A DNA stretch of 38,912 nt from Clostridia bacterium (GTDB lineage Bacteria; Bacillota; Clostridia; Christensenellales; Christensenellaceae). The stretch covers positions 1 through 38,912 of the forward strand of contig JAAUYQ010000097.1 in assembly GCA_014805015.1 (NCBI GenBank). Direction: 5' to 3'. The notes under the pieces are model-generated. The model saw nothing but the letters and a program-made list of their open reading frames with translations. It ran no database searches and had not been told where the DNA came from. Both the position numbers and the translations under genes were made by a program. Shown here piece after piece: positions 26,907 to 34,858 of this stretch; position 1 is the stretch's first letter; the number at the start of each line of letters is the position of its first letter.

Positions 26907-27645
26907 GACTCCGTCTCCGCCGCCGGATAACAACTCTCCGGTTCGGGTCCGTTCCTTCTGAATAAGTTTCCACGTTGGGATCGTCCTGCAGCGCCGCATG
27001 CATGATCCGCCGTTCATAGGGATTCATCGGCTCCAGCCGCACCGGCCTGCCGTTCCGCATGACGTTCCCGGCCAGGCGCCGTGCGAGCTTCTCAAGCGCA
27101 GCCTCCCGTTTGCTGCGGTAATTCTCGGCATCGAGCATGACACGGACGTATTCATCCCGGCCCTTGTTGATCACCAGTCCGGTCAGATACTGCAGAGCAT
27201 CAAGTGTATCACCGCGCCGGCCGATCAGGGCAGCCGTATCCTGGCCGGAAATCTCAAGACGGACTGTGCCGTCTTTCTGCGCCGCTGGAGCTGTGCACTC
27301 GGCCTTGAGATGCATGCGGTCAATCACGCCCTGCAGAAACTCCCGTGCCTGCGCGCACTCCGCCGTTTCTTCCTCCTGCGCGCGTATGATCTCGTCAGAG
27401 ACAACCTCGGTAATCGGATATTCGTCCTCTTCCTCGAGCATCTCTTCCACAAAAGGTTCGGGCGCCTGCGGGGGCGTCTCCCGCACGGTCAGGCGCACCA
27501 CCGCGCTGCGGCCGAGACCGAGAAAACCGCGGCCGCCCTCCTGCACAATGTCTATATCCACATCGTCAAGACTGACGCCGAGCTCAGTGATTCCCCGGAA
27601 GACCGCTTCGTCCACCGATTTCCCTTTGCACTCGATACTTCTCAC
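26890..27645 (-). CDS. jag: Jag / KhpB RNA-binding protein (SpoIIIJ-associated)
   Basis: The 251-residue protein has the three Jag parts in order. The N-terminal Jag domain (about 1-55) has KGKSVDEAVFRGITELG and GGRGFLGLG. An acidic linker rich in Glu follows. The KH domain has the GxxG loop in ALIGRRGDTLDALQYL, and the R3H domain has NPYERRIMHAALQ. It binds RNA and in streptococci acts with KhpA in controlling cell elongation. It follows yidC, as in most Firmicutes. The GTG start is preceded by AGGAGG at ideal spacing. The C-terminus is very basic (RRVVIRRRRRSHGHNE). Confidence 0.95.
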   Translation of the reverse strand: MRSIECKGKSVDEAVFRGITELGVSLDDVDIDIVQEGGRGFLGLGRSAVVRLTVRETPPQAPEPFVEEMLEEEDEYPITEVVSDEIIRAQEEETAECAQAREFLQGVIDRMHLKAECTAPAAQKDGTVRLEISGQDTAALIGRRGDTLDALQYLTGLVINKGRDEYVRVMLDAENYRSKREAALEKLARRLAGNVMRNGRPVRLEPMNPYERRIMHAALQDDPNVETYSEGTDPNRRVVIRRRRRSHGHNE

Positions 27646-27664
27646 CCTTGTATCCTCCTATACC

Positions 27665-28663
27665 TCAGGCCTTCGCCGGCAGCTTTTCGCCTTTCCGCTT
27701 CAGGATGGCACTGACCACCCGCATCTGGCAGAATGCATAGATGCTCGAGAAGAACCAGTAGAGCGCAAACGCTGAGTTGGAGCTGCAGCAGATATAGACA
27801 GAGAACAGCGGAAAAAACCACATCATGGTCTTGTTCGTGCATCCCTGCGCTTCAGCGGCCGCTGGATCTGCTGCTTCGGCGGCCATGTTGTTCGCGTTCT
27901 GCGGTGCAAATTTCTGCTGCAGGAACAGTGCCAGTCCGGACAGCACCGGCAGAATGAACCAGCCGTTGTTGTATTCAGCAATCATCTGACCGGCCTGGTT
28001 GGCAATATAGCTGACGCCATTGTGCTCAATGATCGCCCGCGCCAGTTCCTCATACACGGGTGCATTCACACTCACAGCTCCATCTGCATAGATGAGCAGG
28101 TCCTGACTGCGGAGCAGAGCCATCGCCTGCGGCGTGATGTACGTGCTGTTCCGCTGCAGGAATGCCAGAAACTCTGTCGTGGAGGGCAGAATCGGCGACA
28201 GACCGCTGTCCGGCTGCCAGAAGTTGTGAATCCAGAAGAACCGCGGCAGTTCCACGGTATCCGGTCCGAACTGCGCTGCCTGCAGCATGATGCCCATAAT
28301 CTGTTCGGATGCCAGAATATTCATGGCTCCGAAGAATGCGAACAGGATAGGCAGCTGGATCAGCATCGGCAGACATCCAAGGGCCGGCTTCACGTTCATT
28401 TTCTGATAGAGCTCGCGCTGCTTGCGCTGCATCTGCTGCGGATCGTTTGCATACCGCTTCTGCAGCGACTGCAGCTCCGGTCCCAGGGCCGCCATCCGTT
28501 CCTGATTCGTTCTCTGTTTGAGGTCAAGCGGCAGCAGGCACAGCCGGATGGCAATGGTCAGGACAATAATCGCAACGGCATAGTTGTTCCCGAACATCGT
28601 AACCAGCCACCTGAGTACCATCACAAAGAACTCAGACAGAAAGTTATTGTATAGAAATTCCAA
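27665..28663 (-). CDS. yidC: Membrane protein insertase YidC (Oxa1/SpoIIIJ family)
   Basis: YidC inserts membrane proteins alone or with Sec. The 332-residue product has the Gram-positive layout: an N-terminal hydrophobic segment without a lipobox Cys, a first core helix (NNYAVAIIVLTIAIRLCLLPLDL) with the conserved Arg40, the coiled cytoplasmic loop (QKRYANDPQQMQRKQRELYQ), KPALGCLPMLIQLPILFAFF, and further helices toward a basic tail (RKGEKLPAKA). A region between the second and third core helices (about 120-210) is longer than in many family members. It is preceded by yidD and followed by jag. Confidence 0.96.
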   Translation of the reverse strand: MEFLYNNFLSEFFVMVLRWLVTMFGNNYAVAIIVLTIAIRLCLLPLDLKQRTNQERMAALGPELQSLQKRYANDPQQMQRKQRELYQKMNVKPALGCLPMLIQLPILFAFFGAMNILASEQIMGIMLQAAQFGPDTVELPRFFWIHNFWQPDSGLSPILPSTTEFLAFLQRNSTYITPQAMALLRSQDLLIYADGAVSVNAPVYEELARAIIEHNGVSYIANQAGQMIAEYNNGWFILPVLSGLALFLQQKFAPQNANNMAAEAADPAAAEAQGCTNKTMMWFFPLFSVYICCSSNSAFALYWFFSSIYAFCQMRVVSAILKRKGEKLPAKA

Positions 28664-28692
28664 TGTCCTTTTCTCCCGTCAGCTGTTCCCGT

Positions 28693-28923
28693 TTACGGCA
28701 CGGGATCATACCCGCCCGGGAAAAGCGGGTTGCAGCGGAGGATCCGTCTGACAGCCAGCCACGAGCCCTTCAGGGCTCCGTACTTTTCCACCGCTTCCAG
28801 GGCATACGTTGAACAGGTCGGCGTATACCGGCAGCAGGGACGCGTCCACGGCGAGATCGCCCGCCGGTAGAACCGGATCAGACTCAGCACAAGTCTCTTC
28901 ATCATGTTTGAACTCTGGGGCAT
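28693..28923 (-). CDS. yidD: Membrane protein insertion efficiency factor YidD
   Basis: YidD is a small amphipathic protein that helps YidC-dependent insertion. The 76 residues contain the full family signature: [19 protein letters not shown], then [16 protein letters not shown], and [17 protein letters not shown] at the end. The conserved Cys residues are present. The start is ambiguous: the first ATG at 28923 adds six residues, while [12 protein letters not shown] (28905) is closer to relatives. Neither has a strong ribosome binding site. It follows rnpA after 27 bases, as expected. Confidence 0.95.
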   Translation of the reverse strand: MPQSSNMMKRLVLSLIRFYRRAISPWTRPCCRYTPTCSTYALEAVEKYGALKGSWLAVRRILRCNPLFPGGYDPVP

Positions 28924-28950
28924 AAAAACAAAACCGGAGGACGGCCGGAT

Positions 28951-29307
28951 TCACTCCTCGGATCCAGCTTCCTTCGGCATGATGCCCGCTTTCCTGAGAG
29001 CAGTCCGCATCTGGGAGACGAGGTCCGCAAACTCTGCCTCGGCGATCTGCGGTCTCGCCACAAAGATCGCACTGTAACTGCCGCGCACTTCCGGCAGCAG
29101 CATACGCAGAGCCTCCTTGAGACGCCGGCGTACCCGGTTGCGCGTGACACTGTTGCCGACTTTGCGGCTCACAGCAAAACCGGTACGCAGTCCCCCGTAG
29201 CGGCTCTTTACATAGACAAGCGTGAAATCGCGCCTTGCGACGGCCTTCCCCCGCTTGTAAACGTAATTGAATTCCTTGTTTCTCTTCAGCGTGACCAGCC
29301 TGTCCAC
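28951..29307 (-). CDS. rnpA: Ribonuclease P protein component
   Basis: RnpA is the basic protein subunit of RNase P, which matures the 5' ends of tRNAs. The 118-residue product has LKRNKEFNYVYKRGKAVARR, the RNR signature (VGNSVTRNRVRRRLKEALR) and the usual length. The acidic last residues (PKEAGSEE) are a small extension. The GTG start is seven bases after the rpmH stop; the ribosome binding site is weak and coupling to rpmH is likely. The RNase P RNA gene is not seen in this window. Confidence 0.96.
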   Translation of the reverse strand: MDRLVTLKRNKEFNYVYKRGKAVARRDFTLVYVKSRYGGLRTGFAVSRKVGNSVTRNRVRRRLKEALRMLLPEVRGSYSAIFVARPQIAEAEFADLVSQMRTALRKAGIMPKEAGSEE

Positions 29308-29314
29308 TGGCAGG

Positions 29315-29449
29315 TCACGCTGAGAGTTTCTTTCTGCCCTTTGCGCGCCTGCGCTTCAGCACATTACGTCCCGCTTTGGTTTTCATCCGTTTCATAAACC
29401 CGTGCTCGCGTTTTCTTGTACGCTTTTTGGGCTGATAAGTCATCTTCAT
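29315..29449 (-). CDS. rpmH: 50S ribosomal protein L34
   Basis: The 44-residue, very basic protein [20 protein letters not shown] and the C-terminal [12 protein letters not shown] are unmistakable L34. The open frame extends upstream, but the family start is the ATG at 29449, or the MTY two codons later. A strong promoter lies 70-100 bases upstream. In most Firmicutes dnaA and the origin lie just beyond rpmH; here a deacetylase gene does instead. Confidence 0.97.
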   Translation of the reverse strand: MKMTYQPKKRTRKREHGFMKRMKTKAGRNVLKRRRAKGRKKLSA

Positions 29450-29518
29450 GTCGGCTCTTCTCCCTTCTTCCTGGCGTTCGGCCCCTCTTCCACGAAAAGG
29501 GCGCAAAAATACCGTTAG

Positions 29519-29547
29519 ATTATACCTGCCTCACCCGCAACAGTCAA
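29519..29547 (-). promoter_or_regulatory. Promoter of the rpmH operon
   Basis: On the minus strand TTGACT (29542-29547) and TATAAT (29519-29524) are separated by exactly 17 bases, a near-consensus housekeeping promoter. It should drive rpmH and, as no terminator is seen until 17187, possibly everything down to the HEPN-like gene. Confidence 0.85.
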
Positions 29548-29585
29548 ACGGCTGTCCTTTGGCGGCCGGCCAGGGAGGCCGGCAG

Positions 29586-29618
29586 CAAAAAGAGCCTCCC
29601 GGTGCGGGCCGGAAAGCT
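29586..29618 (-). terminator. Intrinsic terminator of the deacetylase gene
   Basis: On the minus strand AGCTTTCCGG and CCGGGAGGCT (29593-29618) form a ten-pair stem including G:U pairs, followed by CTTTTTG. It lies about 45 bases after the deacetylase stop and upstream of the rpmH promoter. Confidence 0.75.
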
Positions 29619-29664
29619 CTCTGCAATCAGACGGCTGCGCTCTTTATGCGGGTACGCGCCTTTC

Positions 29665-31344
29665 TCAGAATTCACCGTACGGGGCCAGCTCGTAGCCCTG
29701 CTCACGGCAGTAGTCGATAAATTCACCAAGGACAGCCGCATTGTCCCTTGAGACAGCGTGCAGCAGATAAATGGCACCGCCATGGACCGACTGCTTCATT
29801 TTCTTCAGTGCTGCCGCTGCACCGATCTGACTGGCCGGTTCCCAGTCCCGGTAGGCAAAGGACCAGAACGCCGAACGGTAACCGAGCGTCTTCAGAAGGG
29901 CCAGATCGCGCTCTGAGAATTCACCCGACGGGAAGCGGAACAGATGCATGTCGTAGTCAAAATCTCTCTGCAGCATCCGGTGCACACTCATCACTTCCTC
30001 CATGGCCTGGGAATTGCTGAGCGACGGAAAACTCCTGTGATTCGCGCTGTGGTTTCCCACCTGGTGACCCTCGCGGATCATGCGGCGCACCAGTTCCGGA
30101 TTCTCTCTCACGTACGGTGCTGTCACAAAAAAGACAGCTTTCACATTCCGGTCGCGCAGCGTATCGAGAATGCTTGCCGTGTAGCCGTTTTCGTAGCCCT
30201 CATCGAACGTCAGGAAGATCTTGCCGCTCTGCGGTGCAATAAAGTCGGCATCATACTTCCCGAAGCGATTCTGGTAATCTGTGCAGCTCTCCGGCCGCCC
30301 ATACCTGTCTGTGGCATTTCCAGGTCCCCAGCCGTCCAGCTTCCTTGACAGCGCATCCAGATCCGGATCTGCCGAAGATCCGGAGGCATCATGGACTGAG
30401 AGAAAATCCCGGCTGATGCGCAGATTATCGCAGATTCCCCTGCCATCCGCGTACACGTGCGAGAGAATCGAACCGGTGTCGTGGCTGGCCGCGTTGATCG
30501 ATGCCCGCCAGGTGCCGGGGCCTGTCCTGGCAGCCCTGTACCAGATAATATCGTCCTGGCCGCCGGCCTCGCCCCACGTCGGAACCTGCACGCCGGATCC
30601 CCATACGTTTTCAATCACGACATCGTAGCGCATGCCGCCGCGCAGTTCTGTCTTCACCGACGGGACATTCCGCGGCAGCTCAAGTGTCATGCCGTCCACC
30701 AGGGCACCGTCCGCGTAAATATGGCAGACTGCCTTCCCGCCGCTGTGAAGCGCGGGATTGATCATCACTTTCCAGGTCCCGCCACCGCGGTGCAGGCCGT
30801 CGTACCAGACCAGATCTTCCTGGCCGCAGTCTTCACTCCAGACAGCTGCCTGCACGCTGGAAGCACCGTACAGGCTGCTCACCAGCACCGCCGGCAGACC
30901 GCCGAATCCAGGCACCGCCAACAGACCTGCCCTGTCCGGCACCGGTGTCTCAAAAGACGCACCGCCAAGAAGCTCGCCGCCCGCATAGGCGTGGGCGATC
31001 ATATCGCAGCCGCCATGGGCCGCTGTGTCCACCTCAGCGGACCAGACGCCATCGTCTCCGCGCCTGGCGTCGTACCAGATCAGATCATCCTGCCCGTTCG
31101 CCTCGGACCAGCAGGCGACCCGCACCGACGAAACCATGCCGGCATTCCGGATCCGGACAGCGTAAACAGAACCAATCAGGCACTCAGCACTCACAGACGG
31201 TTCCAATATCGATACTTCCGTCTCCGCGCCGGACTGTGCAGGAGCCGGCGTGACCTCTGCAGGCAGACTCTCTGCCGGAGCGGCATAGGCTGGTGTCCCT
31301 GCGAGATAAGCAGATGCCATCAGAAAAGCTGCAATTTTCTTCAA
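29665..31344 (-). CDS. PdaA-like polysaccharide deacetylase with three Bsp-like repeats
   Basis: The start is set at TTG 31344 (GGAAGGGGAAG upstream) because it yields a signal peptide, LKKIAAFLMASAYLAGTPAYA. The 559-residue product then has three repeats of the GBS-Bsp type (V..WSE..GQ(D/E)DL.WYD, then an H...Y strand), known in surface proteins of Firmicutes. The last ~200 residues are a NodB-type deacetylase domain with TFDEGYENGYT (about 377), HSANH (about 430) and RFPSGEFS. The GYENGYT form is typical of PdaA, which deacetylates N-acetylmuramic acid in spore-cortex or wall peptidoglycan. The metal-binding Asp and both His are visible. Substrate specificity is inferred. It lies just upstream of rpmH but ends at its own terminator. 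Confidence 0.9.
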   Translation of the reverse strand: MKKIAAFLMASAYLAGTPAYAAPAESLPAEVTPAPAQSGAETEVSILEPSVSAECLIGSVYAVRIRNAGMVSSVRVACWSEANGQDDLIWYDARRGDDGVWSAEVDTAAHGGCDMIAHAYAGGELLGGASFETPVPDRAGLLAVPGFGGLPAVLVSSLYGASSVQAAVWSEDCGQEDLVWYDGLHRGGGTWKVMINPALHSGGKAVCHIYADGALVDGMTLELPRNVPSVKTELRGGMRYDVVIENVWGSGVQVPTWGEAGGQDDIIWYRAARTGPGTWRASINAASHDTGSILSHVYADGRGICDNLRISRDFLSVHDASGSSADPDLDALSRKLDGWGPGNATDRYGRPESCTDYQNRFGKYDADFIAPQSGKIFLTFDEGYENGYTASILDTLRDRNVKAVFFVTAPYVRENPELVRRMIREGHQVGNHSANHRSFPSLSNSQAMEEVMSVHRMLQRDFDYDMHLFRFPSGEFSERDLALLKTLGYRSAFWSFAYRDWEPASQIGAAAALKKMKQSVHGGAIYLLHAVSRDNAAVLGEFIDYCREQGYELAPYGEF

Positions 31345-31516
31345 TATCTTCCCCTTCCAGGTATCTGTCCTGACTTCTCTGCGGCCTGTCGCGCCGGACA
31401 GTATGCGCGTCCGGGACGCCAGAGATTTCTCATTGTCCAGGCTGACCGCAGCTGCTGCCTTCTGCAGCAGAACCATCGTGGCAAAAGACGGCTTCCAAGT
31501 CAAATGACACCCGGTG

Positions 31517-33301
31517 CTAGGCCGTCTCTACCGAAACAAGCAGAGCTGAAAACGGACTGAGCGTGCAGGTCAGCTTTCCATCCGCAAAGCTGCAGATCTT
31601 TTCCGTTTCCGGCGTTGCGCCGCTGAAACGCTGCCAGTCGCTGTAGAGCAGCACTTCAATACCGGCCGCTTCCGGAATCTGCACGGTAAAGTTCTCCTGC
31701 ACCACTTCACTGAAATTGAACACGGCGGCAATGCGGCGGCCGCCGCCGCGGCGCAGAATCGCGTACAGGCGCCTTTCTTCCTGGGCACAGTCAAGCCATT
31801 CAAAGCCGTTCTGGCTATAGTCTTCGGCGTAAAAGGCCGGATTGGTCAGATAGTGGCGGTTCAGCTCACAGATATAATGATAGAACGAATCATGCAGCGG
31901 ATACTTGCGGAGAAACCAGTCCTGCTCGCGTTTCTCATCCCATTCCCGCAGCTGTCCGATCTCGCTGCCCATAAAGTTCAGCTTCTTGCCCGGATGCACC
32001 ATCATGTACATATAGAGCAGGCGTCCCTGCGGAAACTTGCCTTCATAATCCCCGTTCATTTTCTGCAGAATGGTTGCCTTGCCGTGCACAACCTCATCAT
32101 GCGAAAACGGCAGGATGTACTTTTCGTTCCAGTAGTACATCATCGAGAACGTCAGCTTATGATACTTGTCCCGGCGCTGATCCGGATCGGACTGCAGTAC
32201 CTCGAGCGTATCGTGCATCCAGCCCAGATCCCACTTGTAGTCAAACCCAAGACCCCCGTCATCGACTGGAGATGTGACCTTGGGGTAATTGGTTGAATCT
32301 TCCGCATACAGCGCGCAGCCGGCATTGCGCTCCTTCAGCCCTTTAGTCATGACGCGCAGAAAATCGATTGCATTGCCGTTCTCGCCGCGGGCCGGATCAC
32401 CCTGCCAGTAAATGATGCGGCTGATTGCATCCATCCGGATCCCGTCAAAATGATAGACCTGCATCCAGTAGTTGGCAGCCGACTGCAGGAAGCTGCGCAC
32501 CTCGCCCCGGGAATGCATGAAGTTCTGGCTTCCCCATTCACTCACACCGACGTCGCCGTGCGGATACTCATAGAGTGCGGTTCCATCAAACATTTTCAGA
32601 CCGTAGTCGTCGCCGGCGAAATGCACGGGCACAAAATCGAGCACCACCGCTATATTGGCAGCATGCAGCGTGTCAATGAGCTGCATCAGCTGCCTGGGAC
32701 TGCCGTAGCGGCGCGTTGGCGCAAAGAAGCCGGTACCCTGATAGCCCCAGCTCTCATCACTCGGGTACTCACTGATCGGCATGAACTCAACGCAGTTATA
32801 TCCAGTCTCCTGCATATAAGGCACCAGCAGAGAACCCAGCTCATCATAGCTGTACCAGTCGGCCGGCTCCTCGCCCGGTTTGCGCCAGGACCCGACGTGC
32901 ATCTCATAGATGTTGACCGGTGCGCTGAAGCCGGGAGAACGTCTGCTCATCCACGCTTCGTCGTGAAACTTGAAGCCTGCGAGATCACAGAGGACGGAGC
33001 GGTGCGCGGGCCGCAGTTCCATTTCAAAGCCATACGGGTCACAGTGGTCCGTATAGCCGCCGTCCCGGTGGTACACGCGGTATTCGTATGTGTCGCCCGC
33101 CTGCAGCCCCGGAATTGTCACCTGAAAGAAGTTGCCGTCATAGCAGCGTTCCATCCCGTGCTCACCGTCGTCCAGCAGCACACTCATATGGGCTGCAGCC
33201 GGCGCGAATGCACGGAAGATCCAGCCCGCGTCCGCAGGGTGCGCCCCCAGAAACGTATATGCATCAAACGACTGCCCCGTATAAAAACCATACATATCCA
33301 T
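31517..33301 (-). CDS. glgB: 1,4-alpha-glucan branching enzyme (GH13)
   Basis: GlgB cuts alpha-1,4 chains and makes alpha-1,6 branches in glycogen. The start at 33301 (AAGGAG nine bases upstream) gives 594 residues beginning MDMYGFYTGQSFDAYTFLGA, matching the shorter GlgB form of Firmicutes. The order is: CBM48-like N-terminal domain (20-110), IYEMHVGSW (131-139), catalytic nucleophile Asp291 in DGIRMDAISR, general acid Glu334 in AEDST, FSHDEVVH with Asp402 (399-406), and an all-beta C-terminal domain. No other glg genes are seen here, so its glycogen operon partners must be elsewhere. Confidence 0.95.
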   Translation of the reverse strand: MDMYGFYTGQSFDAYTFLGAHPADAGWIFRAFAPAAAHMSVLLDDGEHGMERCYDGNFFQVTIPGLQAGDTYEYRVYHRDGGYTDHCDPYGFEMELRPAHRSVLCDLAGFKFHDEAWMSRRSPGFSAPVNIYEMHVGSWRKPGEEPADWYSYDELGSLLVPYMQETGYNCVEFMPISEYPSDESWGYQGTGFFAPTRRYGSPRQLMQLIDTLHAANIAVVLDFVPVHFAGDDYGLKMFDGTALYEYPHGDVGVSEWGSQNFMHSRGEVRSFLQSAANYWMQVYHFDGIRMDAISRIIYWQGDPARGENGNAIDFLRVMTKGLKERNAGCALYAEDSTNYPKVTSPVDDGGLGFDYKWDLGWMHDTLEVLQSDPDQRRDKYHKLTFSMMYYWNEKYILPFSHDEVVHGKATILQKMNGDYEGKFPQGRLLYMYMMVHPGKKLNFMGSEIGQLREWDEKREQDWFLRKYPLHDSFYHYICELNRHYLTNPAFYAEDYSQNGFEWLDCAQEERRLYAILRRGGGRRIAAVFNFSEVVQENFTVQIPEAAGIEVLLYSDWQRFSGATPETEKICSFADGKLTCTLSPFSALLVSVETA

Positions 33302-33500
33302 GCTGCCATACTCCTTCTTCTGGTTACATTGCCAAGAGTCCTGTATGCTTATGATTATGCAGCAGACAATGTGCCTGTCCCCAAGTATAACATGTTGCAC
33401 AAAGAGATGGAACACAGTTCCTGTGCAGCGCACTATCGCCCGGCCTAAGGCCGGCGGGGAACGCACCGAACCAGACCGCCTCTTGAAAGGAGCGCATTTG

Positions 33501-33797
33501 ATGAACGAATGGGAACAGCAGATTCTGAGTCTGAAAGAGGAGATTGCCCGGAAAGATGCCGAACTTCGGCAGAAAGATGTCCTTCTGCAGCTCAAGGACG
33601 GCGAACTGCGCATGAAAGATGAACAGCTGCGTCTGAAGGACGAACTGGCGCAGTCGTACTGCGCGCAGAAGGACGCCGAACTGGCTGAGCGCCAGACCAG
33701 ACTGGCGGAGAGGGAAGCAGAACTTGCTCTGAAGACCGCGCCGGCGAGCGAAATCGTCGTTGCTGTCAGCGAATCCGGATCCTATTTCGGCTGCTGA
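33501..33797 (+). CDS. Small coiled-coil protein with five tandem heptads
   Basis: The ATG at 33501 has a good ribosome binding site (AAAGGAG) eight to nine bases upstream. Residues 1-70 of 98 form a strikingly regular coiled coil: KDAELRQ, KDVLLQL, KDGELRM, KDEQLRL and KDELAQS are consecutive seven-residue units, followed by CAQKDAELAERQ and an Ala/Glu-rich stretch. The last 20 residues (APASEIVVAVSESGSYFGC) are not coiled. No signal peptide or membrane segment is present. I do not recognise a family; a self-assembling or scaffold protein is plausible from structure only. It is divergent from glgB and followed by a tRNA gene with its own promoter. Confidence 0.75.
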   Translation: MNEWEQQILSLKEEIARKDAELRQKDVLLQLKDGELRMKDEQLRLKDELAQSYCAQKDAELAERQTRLAEREAELALKTAPASEIVVAVSESGSYFGC

Positions 33798-33823
33798 GGG
33801 CAGGGTCGATCTTCAAAAGCCGC

Positions 33824-33852
33824 TTGACCGCTTCCCGGCACATTGCTATCAT
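33824..33852 (+). promoter_or_regulatory. Promoter of tRNA-Ser
   Basis: TTGACC (33824-33829) and TATCAT (33847-33852) are 17 bases apart and end 23 bases before the tRNA. Confidence 0.7.
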
Positions 33853-33875
33853 GTGTCGGGGAAGTGTCCCTGCCC

Positions 33876-33964
33876 GGAGGGGTAGCGAAGTGGTCATAAC
33901 GCGGCGGTCTTGAAAACCGTTTGGGTTCACCCCCACATGGGTTCGAATCCCATCCCCTCCGCCA
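33876..33964 (+). tRNA. tRNA-Ser (anticodon UGA)
   Basis: The acceptor arms GGAGGGG (33876-33882) and CCCCTCC (33954-33960) pair, with discriminator G and an encoded CCA (33962-33964). The anticodon loop CTTGAAA carries TGA, which decodes UCA and related Ser codons. The long variable arm and a standard GGTTCGAATCC T-loop fit a class II serine tRNA. Confidence 0.96.
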
Positions 33965-33969
33965 TCTAG

Positions 33970-34005
33970 AAAAGTCCCGCAACGATGCGATGTTGCGGGA
34001 CTTTT
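33970..34005 (+). terminator. Intrinsic terminator after tRNA-Ser
   Basis: GTCCCGCAAC and GTTGCGGGAC pair around an eight-base loop, flanked by AAAA and TTTTT. It may also end the convergent tetR transcript. Confidence 0.9.
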
Positions 34006-34032
34006 TATCTTTTGGTGCAACGCTCGGTGCAC

Positions 34033-34626
34033 TCAGCCGTGGCCCGTTTTGCGCTGCCTCTGCTCCCGGCCCACAGCCGCTGTTTCCCGCAGCCCTGCGT
34101 CTTCTAAAACAGACACATCTACCCGGTAAATCTGCTTAAGCAGCTCCGGCATGGCGGTGTAGTACAGCCGGACCAGTTCTTCAGCCGGCATTTCCGATCC
34201 GTTCAGCCACTCCCGGGTCATCCCAATGCCGCCATAGCTGTACATGCGGATGCAGAATTCCGTCGCGGGATCCAGTTTACCGACGCCCAGACAGATACGG
34301 GCGCTGTCCTCAAAACGGCGGACATAGTACTCCAGCATGTACTGCCAGAACGGCACCAGTGAAGAATCCTCGTAGGCATGAGAGAAGAACCGGTAGTCCT
34401 CCTTCATTCTCTTCAGCGCCGCAATGACGTCCGGTACAGAGATAATGTCCAGGTCACCCATTGTCTGCAGAAACATCCAGGCAAGCAGATCATGTTTGTC
34501 CTGAAAATGATAATAGAATGTCTGGCGTCCGACCCCCGCTTCACGGCAGATGTCGACAACCCGGATCTTATCCACATTCATTTTACGCATCATTTCAGCG
34601 ATCTGCAGTTTTGCCTGAGGTTCCAT
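34033..34626 (-). CDS. TetR/AcrR-family transcriptional regulator
   Basis: The 197-residue product has the N-terminal TetR helix-turn-helix: KLQIAEMMRKMNVDKIRVVD, then ICREAGVGRQTFYYHFQDKHDLL (about 28-50). The C-terminal helical part (about 60-180) should bind a ligand; it resembles the DhaS/TetR_C_8 group, from memory. The ATG follows GGTGGAG. It is divergent from a hydrolase pseudogene, and the shared 230-base region holds a duplicated palindromic element, so autoregulation and control of the hydrolase are likely. With the hydrolase broken, the regulator may now only control itself. Confidence 0.92.
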   Translation of the reverse strand: MEPQAKLQIAEMMRKMNVDKIRVVDICREAGVGRQTFYYHFQDKHDLLAWMFLQTMGDLDIISVPDVIAALKRMKEDYRFFSHAYEDSSLVPFWQYMLEYYVRRFEDSARICLGVGKLDPATEFCIRMYSYGGIGMTREWLNGSEMPAEELVRLYYTAMPELLKQIYRVDVSVLEDAGLRETAAVGREQRQRKTGHG

Positions 34627-34642
34627 GTCTCCACCTCTCTAC

Positions 34643-34695
34643 CTGTACATTATGGCCGTTCTGTACCGGATATGTACAGACACCAACTTCTGTAC
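34643..34695. promoter_or_regulatory. Duplicated operator-like element upstream of tetR
   Basis: TGTACA-N9-TTCTGTAC occurs twice, at 34644-34666 and 34673-34695, exactly 29 bases apart. The outer CTGTACAT (34643-34650) and ATGTACAG (34672-34679) are also an inverted pair. The site lies just upstream of the tetR start and is the obvious candidate operator for its product. Confidence 0.65.
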
Positions 34696-34858
34696 GATTA
34701 CAAACGAAGAGGCGTCGGGCATCATGGAAAAGAATCCTCACCGGTAACAGGGCACGGGCAACCGCACCTGCTGTCCGTGGCAGAAGAGACTACCTGGAAG
34801 ACTGCACGGATCTCTCGGGACAGTCTTCCTTTCTTAATCGATTACACTGAGGCATAAC

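Noticed and set aside
31452..31470. CTGCTGC-CTTCT-GCAGCAG hairpin between glgB and the deacetylase gene
   Set aside because: No T-run follows on the transcribed strand, and it may be chance in repetitive CTG sequence.
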